DNA of 64,000 bases from contig NC_053036.3 of NCBI RefSeq assembly GCF_002575655.3, positions 154,232,627 to 154,296,626 on the forward strand, written 5' to 3'. The notes beneath the pieces were generated by a model that saw only the letters and a program-made list of their open reading frames with translations, was not told the DNA's origin and did not search any database. The DNA comes from Aegilops tauschii subsp. strangulata. Its lineage: Eukaryota > Streptophyta > Magnoliopsida > Poales > Poaceae. Below, in pieces: positions 32,504-43,245 of the stretch. How positions within the stretch are numbered: position 1 is the first letter of the stretch; each line of letters starts with the position of its first letter. Both the position numbers and the translations under genes were made by a program.

Positions 32504-34301
32504 AGTGTGCGTTGCAGCGACGAGTCCGTGGTTTGATTCCTCACATACGCATAATTTTTCTTTTTATTTCTTTCTCCACTGATAGGTAGGCCCGCATAGA
32601 TAGATAGATACAAAACATGAGCTGATGAGGCACATGCGGATTGTTTGACTGATCAACCAGACAAATACAGAGCTATACGCTGAGCCAGTGACCGTATAAT
32701 CACCATATCTCGTATATATTGACTGTATTGACCGTATTCTTAAGTACAATGATCAAAAGTGAGCTATCAAGACAAGTACGATGATAGCCAGTGCATTTTA
32801 CTCGGTAATAAATGACTAGGATTGAAGGGGAATCCAAATTTCCTTCGTCGTCTGTCCTTGAGCACTTGACAAACCAATGCACTATACGGTTGTCCGCCCA
32901 CTCTGCCCCAGAGCTCTCACCAAGCGTCGTTCATGCCACTTCGCCGCACACTAACCGGTAAGGAAGCGATGGCATCCCGCCGCGCTGAGTTTCTCGCCGC
33001 CCACGACCGCGGACAAAATGGTAGGCAAGCGATGGCATCCCGCCGTGCCGAGTTCATCGCCGCTCGTGACATCACACCTACATGGGCTGATCTTGAAGCT
33101 GCCAAGGCCGAATGGGCAGTAGAGCAAGAGGTGACCAAAGCCGCACAGAGGAAGTGGAAAAGGCAGAAAGTACTCAAGAAAAGAGAGGCCCGCCGCCACA
33201 AGAAAGAAGAGGACGCACACGCTGCCGCGGAGAGCTCGGTGGAGATCTAAGCATGGTGGTGTGTCACCGACAGAACTGGTAAGGAGAACGACGGCGTCTG
33301 GCCAGCATGTGAAAAGTAGTAGTACTAGTAGTTAGTGTGTGTCTGTGTCGCCCGTATATTTGTTTAATTAATTAAGATCACGTACCAATACTAGTTACTA
33401 TAGTAGTTTTTAGAGCAAATTACCAGCACATTAGCCTAGACTCAATGGAAAAATTCCTATCCTATGCATCAAATGGCATCTCTTTCTCTATAGGAATTGA
33501 GATGCATGTCATCTCACTTCCAATGATTTTCATATTCCTATAAAATTCCTATCATATGAACCAAAGAAGGCCTCTGCTGGAGTGCAGTACTACTGTAGCT
33601 AGCAGTATTCCTGGTACAGTAGTTCTCTTCAAGAAGTGGAATTCAACGAAGTCGATGGTTCCTTCGTCCGAGCAACTTCACAATGGGAAAGGTTGGGCCT
33701 GTGATTTGACGGCTCATCAGTCATTATTACTGCGGCGCGACGACCAGGGTGACTCTCCCTTGGAGTTCTGTGTGCATGGCAAGTGGACCAGGATGGTCGA
33801 CGTCCCACATATCGGCGAACAGAAGTATTCTTTCCTATATCGAGGAGCAAGGAAACTACGTGGTATAGTATCACTCTGATTTATATTTATTTTTTATTTT
33901 TTATGAAAGCTAGCATTTCAACTCTTATTACGAAGGAGTGCCAAACACGGCACATGCTGGATGTCCCACACGTCAGCGAAAGGAGTGGGACATGAACAAC
34001 GTGGTAGAGTGTCTCCACTTCTTCCACTTCTAGGTCGGAGACCACACATAGTACTAGTGGTATGAACGATACAAACTGCGACCCGGAGAGAAAGACACGT
34101 CTAGTTGGAAGGTCTCGGGCCATACACGTAAACAAATATAAAACCTAATATGTGCCTCCAATTAATATAGTACTAGAGTACTTAGGCACGTACACCATAA
34201 CATCACTTTGCATTGCACGTACAACATTTAGTGGTAGTTAGAGACAAATGCCTATATGTCACGCATGTTCATACTATTTGTGCCTTTCTACTTCACTTAC
34301 T
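32504..34301. repeat. 1.8 kb duplication, copy B, uninterrupted
   Basis: Direct-orientation partner of copy A. It keeps single copies of both target sites that are occupied in A: AGG at 33161-33163 (CACTA) and CGTAT at 33353-33357 (gypsy). It runs from 'agtgtgcgttgcagcgac' to 'acttcacttact'. The copies differ by scattered substitutions and small indels. No terminal repeats mark it as a transposon, so a segmental duplication is the simplest reading. Confidence 0.9.
32933..33250 (+). CDS. 105-residue basic, helical protein of unknown function
   Basis: A single intact frame from an ATG in 'tcatgccact' to TAA at 33248. It contains two near copies of 'MASRRAEFxAAxD' (about residues 13-25 and 34-46), then 'TWADLEAAKAEWAVEQE' and a strongly basic stretch ('RKWKRQKVLKKREARRHKK', about residues 72-90) with a short acidic/Ala tail. 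It has no signal peptide or membrane segment. The heptad-like Ala/Glu/Arg pattern suggests a helix or coiled coil, and the basic run could bind nucleic acid or act as a nuclear signal. No family is recognised. The same frame is kept in copy A apart from the CACTA insertion, with mostly conservative changes, which slightly favours real coding over chance. No clear promoter is seen. Confidence 0.45.
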   Translation: MPLRRTLTGKEAMASRRAEFLAAHDRGQNGRQAMASRRAEFIAARDITPTWADLEAAKAEWAVEQEVTKAAQRKWKRQKVLKKREARRHKKEEDAHAAAESSVEI

Positions 34302-34595
34302 GCGCTACGTTACTCAGGTTCGTACGTTCACTCCTGGGTACATGTCCGTCTCGTAGTTCCAGTCCCACGCGTTCTTCATAGATGGAATGATCCATAACGG
34401 TGGGTAATGGGAGTCCATAGCATCGCAGCTTCTTAGTGTGGCTCCCCACGATGGAGACTCATCCAAACTGAAGCGGCATAGATCAGGGATAGGGCCGTTC
34501 AAGATATGCATCCATCGGTGCGCAATGAAAACGCACACTTTCTTCATGAACGGCAGGTCGTCGGCGTCTTGCACAGAAGGTGGCATCGTTTGCAC
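34302..34595 (-). other. Unrecognised 93-codon frame, possible gene fragment
   Basis: On the minus strand from ATG at 34595 to the stop at 34314. The composition looks protein-like, with several Trp, Cys and Pro: 'MKKVCVFIAHRWMHIL', 'PIPDLCRFSLDESPSWG', 'NAWDWNYETDMYPG'. It resembles no family I can name. It starts right where the 1.8 kb duplication ends and stops where LTR-like sequence begins. It may be an exon relic of a host gene. Confidence 0.3.
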
Positions 34596-37390
34596 TATGG
34601 AAAATTATATTTAATTTAAATATGAATGGGCCTTAAAAGTCCAAGAGGTGGAAGGGATTATGGGCCACAAGGGCCAGTAAGGAAGTGGCGCCCCCTTGCC
34701 TTAAAGGGGGCCGAATTGGACTTGGGGAGGAGTCCTACTCCTCCCCCATGGCCAGCTCCCCAAGGAGGATCTTTCCCTCCTCAGGGTTTTTGCTCTATTG
34801 GATACACAAGTTTTGGAGCCTCCTCTAGTTCTTCTGATATGACCAATTCTAGTTCTAGTTGTGCTGACATTGACGACATACAAGCTGCTGGTCAGGACCA
34901 AGCTATCGCTTCTCCAGTAAGGATTACAATTAGCGGCCTATATGTTCCGACCAATTTACGTCTACACTGCGACGACAAGCGTGAGTTATTTGCCAATGGT
35001 TTGAACCAGTTGATAGAGAGTACCATTATATGTGTTGATCAGAATATCAAACTTGAGCTGACTAAGGGAGCAAGCATGGAGGTCACACTATGGACTAGTA
35101 TGAAGAAAGTTGATCCATGCGTACATGGGAGAGAAGAATATTATTTTATTCCACCAAATAAAAATCAGCAAACCATGGACGTTTTTGCATGGAAGGAGAT
35201 TCCTTGGACTTGCAAAATTAAAAGGAGATCACGTGGGTTTGGTAGTTACAGATGCATGACAAGGCGACATAGGATATTTTTATTTCTACCGTGCAAGCAG
35301 AAGTACAAGGCTTATACGACGAGAAGACACAATGCGTGGAGCTGTTTGTCCTTGCAGGAAGTAGGATGGGGTCCACTAGAACAAATCAAAGATAGATGGC
35401 GCACCGTAGTTTGAAGGTTAATTAGGCAAAATTAGCTAGGAAATCCAATCTGAGATGTAAAAGGATTGGACTCTATTATTTTCCTTTTCCTTGGTATGGT
35501 TGTGTGCATGCGTGAGGGGCCTTAGGCCAGGTTAGTCAACTTATTTAAAGGCATGGTGCGTCCATGTAATAGGGGGATTAGGTTATTTTGAGATGAATTA
35601 GACATCGCGTGTGTTTCGGCCGTCGGCCATTATCGAGTTTAGAGAATTCTTGTCAAAATCTCTACTGGCGTGTGACTTCCTGCGACGCGACGCGTAGGGG
35701 ATTACAGGCTGAGCCTATACGGTTCATCCACGTTATTCCTTCAGATTGAGGGGTTGGCGTGTTGTTTCCGTGGGATTTGCGAACATCTTCGTAAACCAGC
35801 GACTTGTTCTTGCTATGATGGAGGTTTGTGCCGCGAAAGATCGGGCCAACAATGGATCGACCCTCGTCTCGAGGTTCGCTCCTCATCATCTTCTAGTTCT
35901 AATTCTAGTTGGTCCTAGTTGACTAATTAGAGCTAGGCTAATCCTCTTGTCCTGATAATTAGAAGCCCTATATGGTTCTAATCTCGTCCCTCTAATTATC
36001 CGGTGATGATCTGCTCTGGGTGGCGAAACATTTCCGCGTCGTGAAGGCCGCATGCTCGCAACCTAGTAGAGAGGTTGTGCTTTCGATCTTTGGTTCAAGG
36101 GAATGTTCGTGGGTCGTACGAGTGATCGTTCATCAATGGTTCAAGGGACTCCAAGTACGATCTACACCGACACATTCTTCTTCCACTAACACTTGGTGAC
36201 GGTAATGATCGTGATGCCAATCCATTATGCATCTTCATATTTATCTTGGCTGATCGTAGCCGCAGAATTTTTTATTTTCTACTATGTTTCCCAATAGTGG
36301 CATCATGAGGAGTTGTATGAGTCGGTGCAGGTTGCAATCTAGATCACATGTGATTGTGAGGTTTGATGTTCTTGATAGGCTTCCCTCAAGTGTTGCTTCG
36401 GTTCAATTCATCAACGACATGGTGTCGCTTTTCAAAAGGCCTCTGGCTGTCGACGATCTGCTGACAATTCCTTGGGCTTCACCATAATTGAGAATAGTGA
36501 ACCGTCGCATACACAAGAAGGTGCTGAAGATGGGTGATCTTCTAGGCGTCACGTGTATTTGCCAAAGTGTAGTGTGGGGCTAGAGATTTTTAAATAAGTC
36601 TCTTGTTTCACAAACCCCGAAACTTAATCTAGCATCAAGAATCATCGCCTAAATCGTGGACATAGGTAGCTAGTATTACTTGTTAAAACAGGTTAGCCGC
36701 ATAACTAAAATATTGCTAAAACCGATTAGAGGACGTCTAACTTGGTTTTGCAAGTTATGCATATAATGTGGTATAGCCTTTGTCATGATAATGAGTTTAT
36801 GTATGATATGGTTATATGTTGTAATGTTAAGTGGCCTACGCGTCACGGCATGATGGATGGAGCCACAAGATTGCCACGTTAATGTAAATATCATAGAGCT
36901 AGCCTATGGGTTACGAGTGATAATGGCAAACCGTACACAGAAGACCCCGACATGGAGAAGGTGTACTTGGCGCAAGACGAAGAGCTATAATTTGGTGCCA
37001 TGACGGAATTTGTGAATATGGGGCGACCATGATGTTTTCTGAAATGGTCGCCATGGTAACGTTGCTAAAATTGCCGCCATGACAATGTTTTTGAAACGAT
37101 TGCCACGACAACGAAATAGTGGCTATCATGACGCTTCAACTGGAGATTGAAGACGATCACGGAGATTCTCAGTGCCCAGGGCTATACCATATCATTCTTT
37201 TATGAACTGCTTGAGATGTTTATCCGTTTGTTGTTTGCACCCTTTGATTGTGTAGTAGTCAATTATTAGGGTGAAATCCCACAGTAAATGTCAAGTTAAA
37301 AGGTGCTCTTCCTAGTGTTGCCACCGTCTATAACATGTGGCCTTTCAAAGTACTACATGCTACCATGAGTACAAACGAGAAGTGAAGTGT
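34596..37390 (+). mobile_element. Degenerate copia-like LTR and leader (tentative)
   Basis: 34626-34790 ('gggccttaaaagtcc', 'ggggaggagtcctactcctcc') has the wording of copia LTRs of Triticeae. At 36285-36310 'tgtttcccaata' is followed by 'gtggcatcatgagg', close to a copia LTR end plus a methionine-tRNA-type primer site (TGGTATCA..). 36310-37390 is AT-rich and non-coding, like a long leader. If right, the copia gag at 53845 is its continuation, displaced by the gypsy at 37391-53538. The left LTR end was not found. The 789 bp open frame at 34626-35414 lies inside this LTR. Confidence 0.4.
34626..35414 (+). other. 262-codon open frame within LTR-like sequence, possible captured fragment
   Basis: The first 60 codons read through LTR-like sequence (Pro/Gly rich) and are unlikely to be real protein. 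From about 34805 the frame becomes protein-like: a Ser-rich stretch ('SSSSSDMTNSSSSCADIDD'), then 'ITISGLYVPTNLRLHCDDK', 'IICVDQNIKLELTKG' and 'EVTLWTSMKK', with a basic C-terminal part ending at TGA 35412-35414. I recognise no domain. LTR-like text resumes afterwards ('ggattggactctattatt'). This could be a captured host gene piece or a chance frame. Confidence 0.3.
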
Positions 37391-38482
37391 AAGGCAGTCA
37401 GAGCCGCGCCCGCGGCCACACTAAGCAGGGCAGAGGAAGGCACGAGACGGGCAAGGCAGTGCCAAGACCAAGGAACAACAGAGAGCAAGAGGGCGAGGCG
37501 GACTACCCCGGCAAGACCCTTGCCGGGTGCGGCCTCCGCGGCCCCGGCAAGAGCCTTGCCGGGGCAACTTGTCCAATGCCAGCAGAGCGAGCCACCCTTG
37601 AGCCCAAGGGTTCCAGATGCCAACAACCACATTTGGAACCCAGGCTCGGGAGGCACCTCCGTGGTGGCATGCTGATCTTTGTTAAGGTCATACACACACA
37701 AGATCAGATGAGGACCAGAAGACGACGATCCTCGGCGGGATCCTAGCCGAGGAAATCCACGAGACCCCCGGCAAGATCCTTGCCAGGGACGACCGTGATG
37801 CCACAGCAAGACCCTTGCCGAAGACACCTGCAGGGCCGTAGACAGGCCCGCGTGTGCCAAGACTCCACCGCCGTTCCCATGCAGCTGCCAGCCCAACCAG
37901 CTGGGCAGGCACCTGCGTGGCGACATGCGGCTTCAGGCCAACTCAACGAACACCTACGCGGTGGAATGCAAATCTTCGTGAAGACCCTACCACCACGCCA
38001 TCTTAGCAGCCAGCAAGCCTACGTAGCGTTGCATGCCTGGTTGGCCTAGACGCGTATCGCAGCAAGACGGAGCGGCGACGGACGGGACGGGCCTGGTTGC
38101 CGGCCCCAATAAAGCAACAGGACACCTAAGGGGGCACATTTAATGCGTCTTGTCCCGTAATGCAAAGCGATAAGCTTGTTTACTGTACACCTTTCCACCT
38201 CCTGTGTGCCACTGTGGCAACCCCTTTTGTCTATAAAAGGAGGCCCAAGGCGTCCAGGAGAGGGATTCGGATCTTTGGACTAGACACGCACCGTAGCTAG
38301 TTCAAGAACTCAAGAACACTCAAATACACACCAAAGCAGGACTAAGGTTTTACGCATCCTCACGGCCCGAACCTGGGTAAACGATCTTTGTGGTGGCTAC
38401 AATACCTGCTCGTTGCACGACCCCGCGCCCGCCAACCGTAGAAGGGATCCCAGTGATCCCATAGGTGTCGTTTCCCCCGACA
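37391..38482 (+). repeat. 5' LTR of the plus-strand gypsy, 5'-truncated
   Basis: Matches 52455-53538 throughout and ends TTTCCCCCGACA. TATAAAA at 38232-38238, with 'aggaggcc' after it. Several 'ccggcaagacccttgccg' words. An extra 'caacttgtccaatgccagcag' segment near 37562 is absent from the right LTR. Confidence 0.88.
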
Positions 38483-38502
38483 TATTTGGTGCGCCAGGTA
38501 GG
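38483..38502 (+). promoter_or_regulatory. Primer-binding site of the plus-strand gypsy
   Basis: 'tatttggtgcgccaggtagg' follows the LTR end directly, like the site at 12413-12428 on the other strand. Confidence 0.6.
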
Positions 38503-38514
38503 GCGGACGCAGTT

Positions 38515-38673
38515 ATGGAAATCTGGTCTGGTTGGAGCAGCGGCTTCATCATGGTCGTCACTCCAAGGAAGAAGACGACCAAACAGGCGGCGTCGCGTAC
38601 GGATGCGGTGAACGCCTGTGCAATGACAGAAAAGCTAAGTCACGTGAAATCTTGGTTATTTTCACTTATATAA
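38515..38673 (+). pseudogene. gag: Gag N-terminal stub
   Basis: An ATG 32 bases past the LTR opens a 52-codon frame. Its residues 12-22 ('IMVVTPRKKTT') match the start of the related gag at 12355 ('MSPKKTITS'). It then runs into unrelated sequence and stops at 38673. The rest of gag and all of pol are absent. Confidence 0.6.
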
Positions 38674-39175
38674 GGCTGTCCTCCCCGAGAGATCTTGTTC
38701 TTTGTATGGGACCTGCACGCAGTGGGACCCTTCCGTTACGGGCAACGCCCTTGTTTCTGTCTCGAGCCCGCTCGATAGTTCATGCGGCCGTGCTAGTGGC
38801 GGCAAGGTGGCCTACCCGTTGCCAGCAACGCTCTTGTCCTGCTTCGAGTCCGCTCGACAGTTCAAGCGACCGCTCTGGCGGTGGCAAGGTGGCTTGCCCG
38901 GTAGCAAGCGCCCTTCCGCCAGGGTGCTAAAGATCCGTCATTAAAGCACCACCGCATGGGTTTACGTGCCGGCAGCCTTATCCCAACAAGCGTAGGGTAC
39001 GAACATACGAAGAAAGATCTAGTAGGAAGATAGCGTGCATGATATTAAAGTACTGCAGAGTATATTACATCAATTGTTGCCGCGGTTCTAACTAAAGATA
39101 AAAATTGTCTTGGTCATGAACCTGCAGCGGCGATGAAGAACGGGGTGCCAAGTCCCGGTGCTGGCCCTCTACCCT
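38674..39175. other. Non-coding remnant between gag stub and antisense gene
   Basis: It contains repeated 'gtggcggcaaggtggc' and 'tcgagcccgctcgacagttc' words (38760-38900) and an AT-rich part. No pol sequence is seen. Confidence 0.5.
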
Positions 39176-39594
39176 CTAGATTCCGTCGATGTGGCTGGTG
39201 ATGGGCTTGATACTCTCCTCGAGCGTCGCAAGGTCCACATCCTCCGGAAAGCTCTCCAGCGTGGCGTCGAAGTCGAGGTTGGGGTTCCAGTGCGCTACCT
39301 TGGTGAGAACCTTGGTCATGGCACCCTGGCAAAGCCTCCGGGCCTCATCGGCCAGAGAGGCCGCCCTGTTGGAGCGGAACTGCTCCAGGGCCTCGAGAAC
39401 ACCCTCGAAGAACAGGGTCAGCTTGGCGTTGGGACTCACGTTCGGCTCCGGGACGTACCTCACGTTTGGCATCCCCATGGTAGCCAGCTGCGTGGTGATC
39501 CTGCCGGCGACCTCGGCGAGGCGGCTGACCCAGAGGTTCTCGAACTTCACAAAATCCGCGTGGTAGGCGGCCTCGTTCTTCCCTAGCTGCCTTT
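39176..39594 (-). pseudogene. C-terminal part of the antisense gene of the plus-strand gypsy
   Basis: The minus-strand frame ends with a stop at 39176. It is helical and ends 'EDVDLATLEESIKPITSHI'. Its upstream continuation lies at 48705 and beyond, displaced by the nested element, and the frame enters the LTR of that element at 39595. The target copy CCTTT is shared at 39590-39594 and 48700-48704. Confidence 0.75.
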
Positions 39595-40064
39595 TGAGGG
39601 AGTCCTGGATTAGGGGGTCCTCGGACAGCCGGACTATATCCGTTGGTCGGACTGTTGGACTATGAAGATACAAGACTCAAGGCTTCGTCCCGTGTCCGGA
39701 TGGGACTCTCCTTGGCGTGGAAGGCAAGCTTGGCAATACAGATATGTAGATCTCCTCCCTTGTAACCGACTCTGCGTAACCCTAGCCCCCTCCGGTGTCT
39801 ATATAAACCGGAGGGTTTAGTCCGTAGGACAACAACAATCATACCATAGACTAGCTTCTAGGGTTTAGCCTCTACGATCTCGTGGTAGATCAACTCTTGT
39901 AATACTCATATCACCAAGATCAATCAAGCAGGAAGAAGGGTATTACCTCCATCGAGAGGGCCCGAACCTAGGTAAACATCGTGTCCCCCGCCTCCTGTTA
40001 CCATCCGCCTTAGACGCACAGTTCGGGACCCCCTACCCGAGATCTGCCGGTTTTGACACTGACA
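39595..40064 (+). repeat. 5' LTR of the nested gypsy
   Basis: TATATAAA at 39800-39807. The primer site 'ttggtgctttcattgagag' follows at 40065. Confidence 0.95.
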
Positions 40065-40083
40065 TTGGTGCTTTCATTGAGAG
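40065..40083 (+). promoter_or_regulatory. Primer-binding site of the nested gypsy
   Basis: 'ttggtgctttcattgagag' abuts the LTR. It differs from the sites of the other gypsy elements here, so this is a separate family. Confidence 0.6.
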
Positions 40084-40111
40084 TTCCATTGTGCCATCAC
40101 CGTAAGGCTAG

Positions 40112-43100
40112 ATGGCTCCTTCGATCATCGGCAACGATGCGATCCAGGGTGAGGTTTTCCTCCCCGGGCAGATCTTCATATTCGGTGGCTTCGTATTGCG
40201 GGCCAACTCGCTTGGCCATCTGGAGCAGATCGATAGCTACATCCCTTGCCATCAGGTCAGGTTTGGAATTTGAACTACACTGCCGACATCCGTGGAGACT
40301 TGATCTTCGACGGATTCGAGCCCATGGCAGGTGCGCCGCACAACCACGACGAGCATGACTTAGCTCTACCGTCGGACAGTGTTTGGGAGATCACACCTGC
40401 ATCTACTCCGGCCCTCAATCCGGAACAAATTCCGCCATCTGAGGACGGGTGGATGGACCCCACCACGGAGGCCGCACACTCAGTGGCGATAGAGCCGAAT
40501 ACTGACCTTACCTCCTACGAGACCCGTGTTGCCGAACCATTGGATTCGTTCCCGGCCATGGGCTCCGAGCACCCTGGATCCGTGCCTATCGAAGCCGATT
40601 GGGCACCGATCATGGAGTTTACCTCCACGGATATATTTCCGCACTCGCCCTTCGGCGACGTGCTAAACTCATTGAAGTCTCTCTCCCTGTCAGGATACGC
40701 TTGGCCGAACTATGTCCGGCTAGAATGGGATACGGACGACGAAGAAATTCGCTCCCCACCCACCACCCACTTAGTAGCCATTGTCGACGATTTAACCGAC
40801 ATGCTCGATTTCGACTCCGAAGACATCGACGCTATGGACGACGATGCAGGAGACGAAAAGGAACCACCGCCCACAGGGCGGTGGACTGCCACCTCATCGT
40901 ATGACATATACATGGTGGAGACCCCCAAAGAGGGGGATGGCGATAAGACAACGGAGGATAATGCCTCCAAGAAGGAATCCAAGCACCAACGTCAGCGGCG
41001 CTGCTCTAAGTCTCTCCATAGCAAAAGCAGCGATACCGGCACAAGAGACAATAACGCTCCGGATAGTGCCGAAGATGGCGATAATCCCCTCCAGCCAGAT
41101 CTCGAGCGGGAGGATGAACAAGCTAGCCCTCCAGAATAGGCAGCAAGAGGAGAATCAGAGGATGACAATAACATGCCTCTCTCCGAAGACGAGGCGAGCC
41201 TCGGCGACGAAGAATTTATCGTGCCTGAGGATCCCGTCGAGCAGGAGCGCTTCAAGCGCCGGCTTATAGCCACAGCAAACAACCTGAAGAAAAAGCAACA
41301 ACAGCTTCGAGCTGATCAAGATCCGCTAGCGGATAGATGGACTGAAGTCCTGACAGCCGAGGAATACGAACTCGAGCGACCAACCAAGAGTTACCCAAAG
41401 CGCAGGTTCCTACCCCACCTCGAGGAGGAAGCATTGAAACCTACATCACCAGCGTATGATGCGGCTGATTGGCCACCTTGTGGCCGAGACAGAGAGGCAT
41501 ATCAGCCCGAAGTCCAGCCCGCACCCCGCCAACATTCAGACAAAAATACCAAGGCCCGAGGCAACACGCGGGACCTGTGAGACGGATGGGAAAACAAAGC
41601 AAAAACACGCAAGATCAATCTACAGATCACTGGGTCGCGCCCCAACGCGTGACGATGATCATCACGCCGGATACACTAAAAGCAAATCCGGCCGGGCCGA
41701 ATACAGCAGACAAGACTCGTATGAACTGCGTCGTCATATAGCCCAGCACAGAGGCGCCGCACACCCCCTATGATTCACTGATGAAGTAATGGATCACGAA
41801 TTCCCAGAGGGTTTTAAACCCGTAAACATCAAATCATATGATGGTACAACAGATCCTGCGGTATGGATCGAGGATTTCCTCCTCCACATCCACATGGCTC
41901 GCGGTGATGATCTACACGCCATCAAGTACCTCCCACTAAAACTCAAAGGACCAGCTCGGCATTGGCTGAATAGCTTGCCTGCAGACTCCATTGGCAGTTG
42001 GGAGGATTTGGAAGATGCATTCCTTGACAACGTCCAGGGCACTTATGTGCGACCACCTAATGCTGATGACTGGAGCCATATAACTCAGCAGCCAGGGGAA
42101 TCGGCCAGGCAATTCTGGACCCGGTTCCTAACTAAGAAAAACCAAATCGTCGACTGTCCGGATGCAGAGGCCTTAGCGGCATTTAAGCATAACATCCCGG
42201 ATGAGTGGCTCGCCCGGCACCTCGGCCAGGAGAAGCCGAAATCCATGGTAGCCCTCACGACACTCATGACCCGGTTTTGCGCAGGCAAGGATAGCTGGCT
42301 GGCTCGCAGCAAAAACACATCAAGAAATCTTGGCACTTCAGATACCAAAGATACTAACAGCAGACCCCGTCGTAACAGACATAAGCGCCGCACATGGCAG
42401 TCAATGCCGGATTCAGCTGCTCTAAATCCGGTCAGCGGAAGAAGCCATTCAAACGAAGCAAGCCGGGTCCTTCCAGTTTGGACCGCATACTCGATCGCTC
42501 GTGTCAAATTCACGGCACCCCCGATAAGCCAGCTAATCACACCAACAGAGAATGCTGGGTGTTCAAGCAGGCCGGCAAGTTGAATGCCGAAAACAAGGAC
42601 AAGGGGCTGCATAGTGACGACGAGGAGGAGCCTCGGCCGCCGAACACAGGAGGACAGAAGAGGTTCCCTCCACAAGTGAAAACGGTGAACATGATATACG
42701 CAACCCACATTCCCAAGAGGGAACGGAAGCGTGCACTAAGGGACGTCTATGAGATGGAGCCAGTCGCCCCAAAGTTCAACCCATGGTCCTCTTGTCCGAT
42801 CACCTTCGATCGCAGGGACCACCCCACTAGTATCCGTCATGGCGGATCTGCTGCATTGGTCCTTGACCCCATCATCGACGGATTTCACCTCACTTGAGTC
42901 CTTATGGACGGCGGCAGCAGCTTGAACCTGCTCTATCAGGATACAGTGCGCAAAATGGGTATAGACCCCTCGAGGATCAAACCCACTAAAACCACCTTTA
43001 AAGGTGTCATCCCAGGTGTAGAGGCCCATTGCATGGGCTCAATCACACTAGAAGTGGTCTTCGGATCTCCGGACAACTTCCGAAGCGAGGAGTTAATCTT

Positions 43101-43245
43101 TGATATCTTCCCGTTCCGAAGTGGTTATCACGCACTGCTCGGGCGAACCGCATTTGCCAGATTCAATGCGGTACTGCATTATGCATACCTCAAGCTCAAA
43201 ATGCCAGGACCTCTTGGGGTTATAACAGTCAATGGAAACACATAA
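40112..43245 (+). pseudogene. gag: Gag-protease of the nested gypsy, broken
   Basis: The ATG at 40112 ('MAPSIIGNDAIQG') is 48 bases past the LTR. A frameshift near 40255 leads into an acidic N-terminal region (to TAG 41137-41139, then on to 41580). The capsid domain is at 41789-42350 ('KSYDGTTDPAVWIEDFLLHI', 'YLPLKLKGPARHWLNSL', 'EDLEDAFLDNVQGTY'). A zinc-knuckle-like C-H-H-C ('CQIHGTPDKPANHTNREC') is at about 42500-42555. After TGA 42895-42897 comes retropepsin: 'VLMDGGSSLNLLY' and 'YHALLGRTAFARF'. The reading ends at 43245 with nothing like reverse transcriptase after it, so pol is cut at the protease. Three stops and at least two frameshifts are present. Confidence 0.88.

Noticed and set aside
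33556..33879. 107-codon frame in duplicate copy B
   Set aside because: The matching part of copy A has indels that shift the frame, so conservation does not support coding.
37330..37390. A full 5' end of the left gypsy LTR
   Set aside because: The bases before 37391 do not match the start of the right LTR (TGTCGATGTACAAAACTAGG), and no CACTC target copy precedes them. The end is lost.
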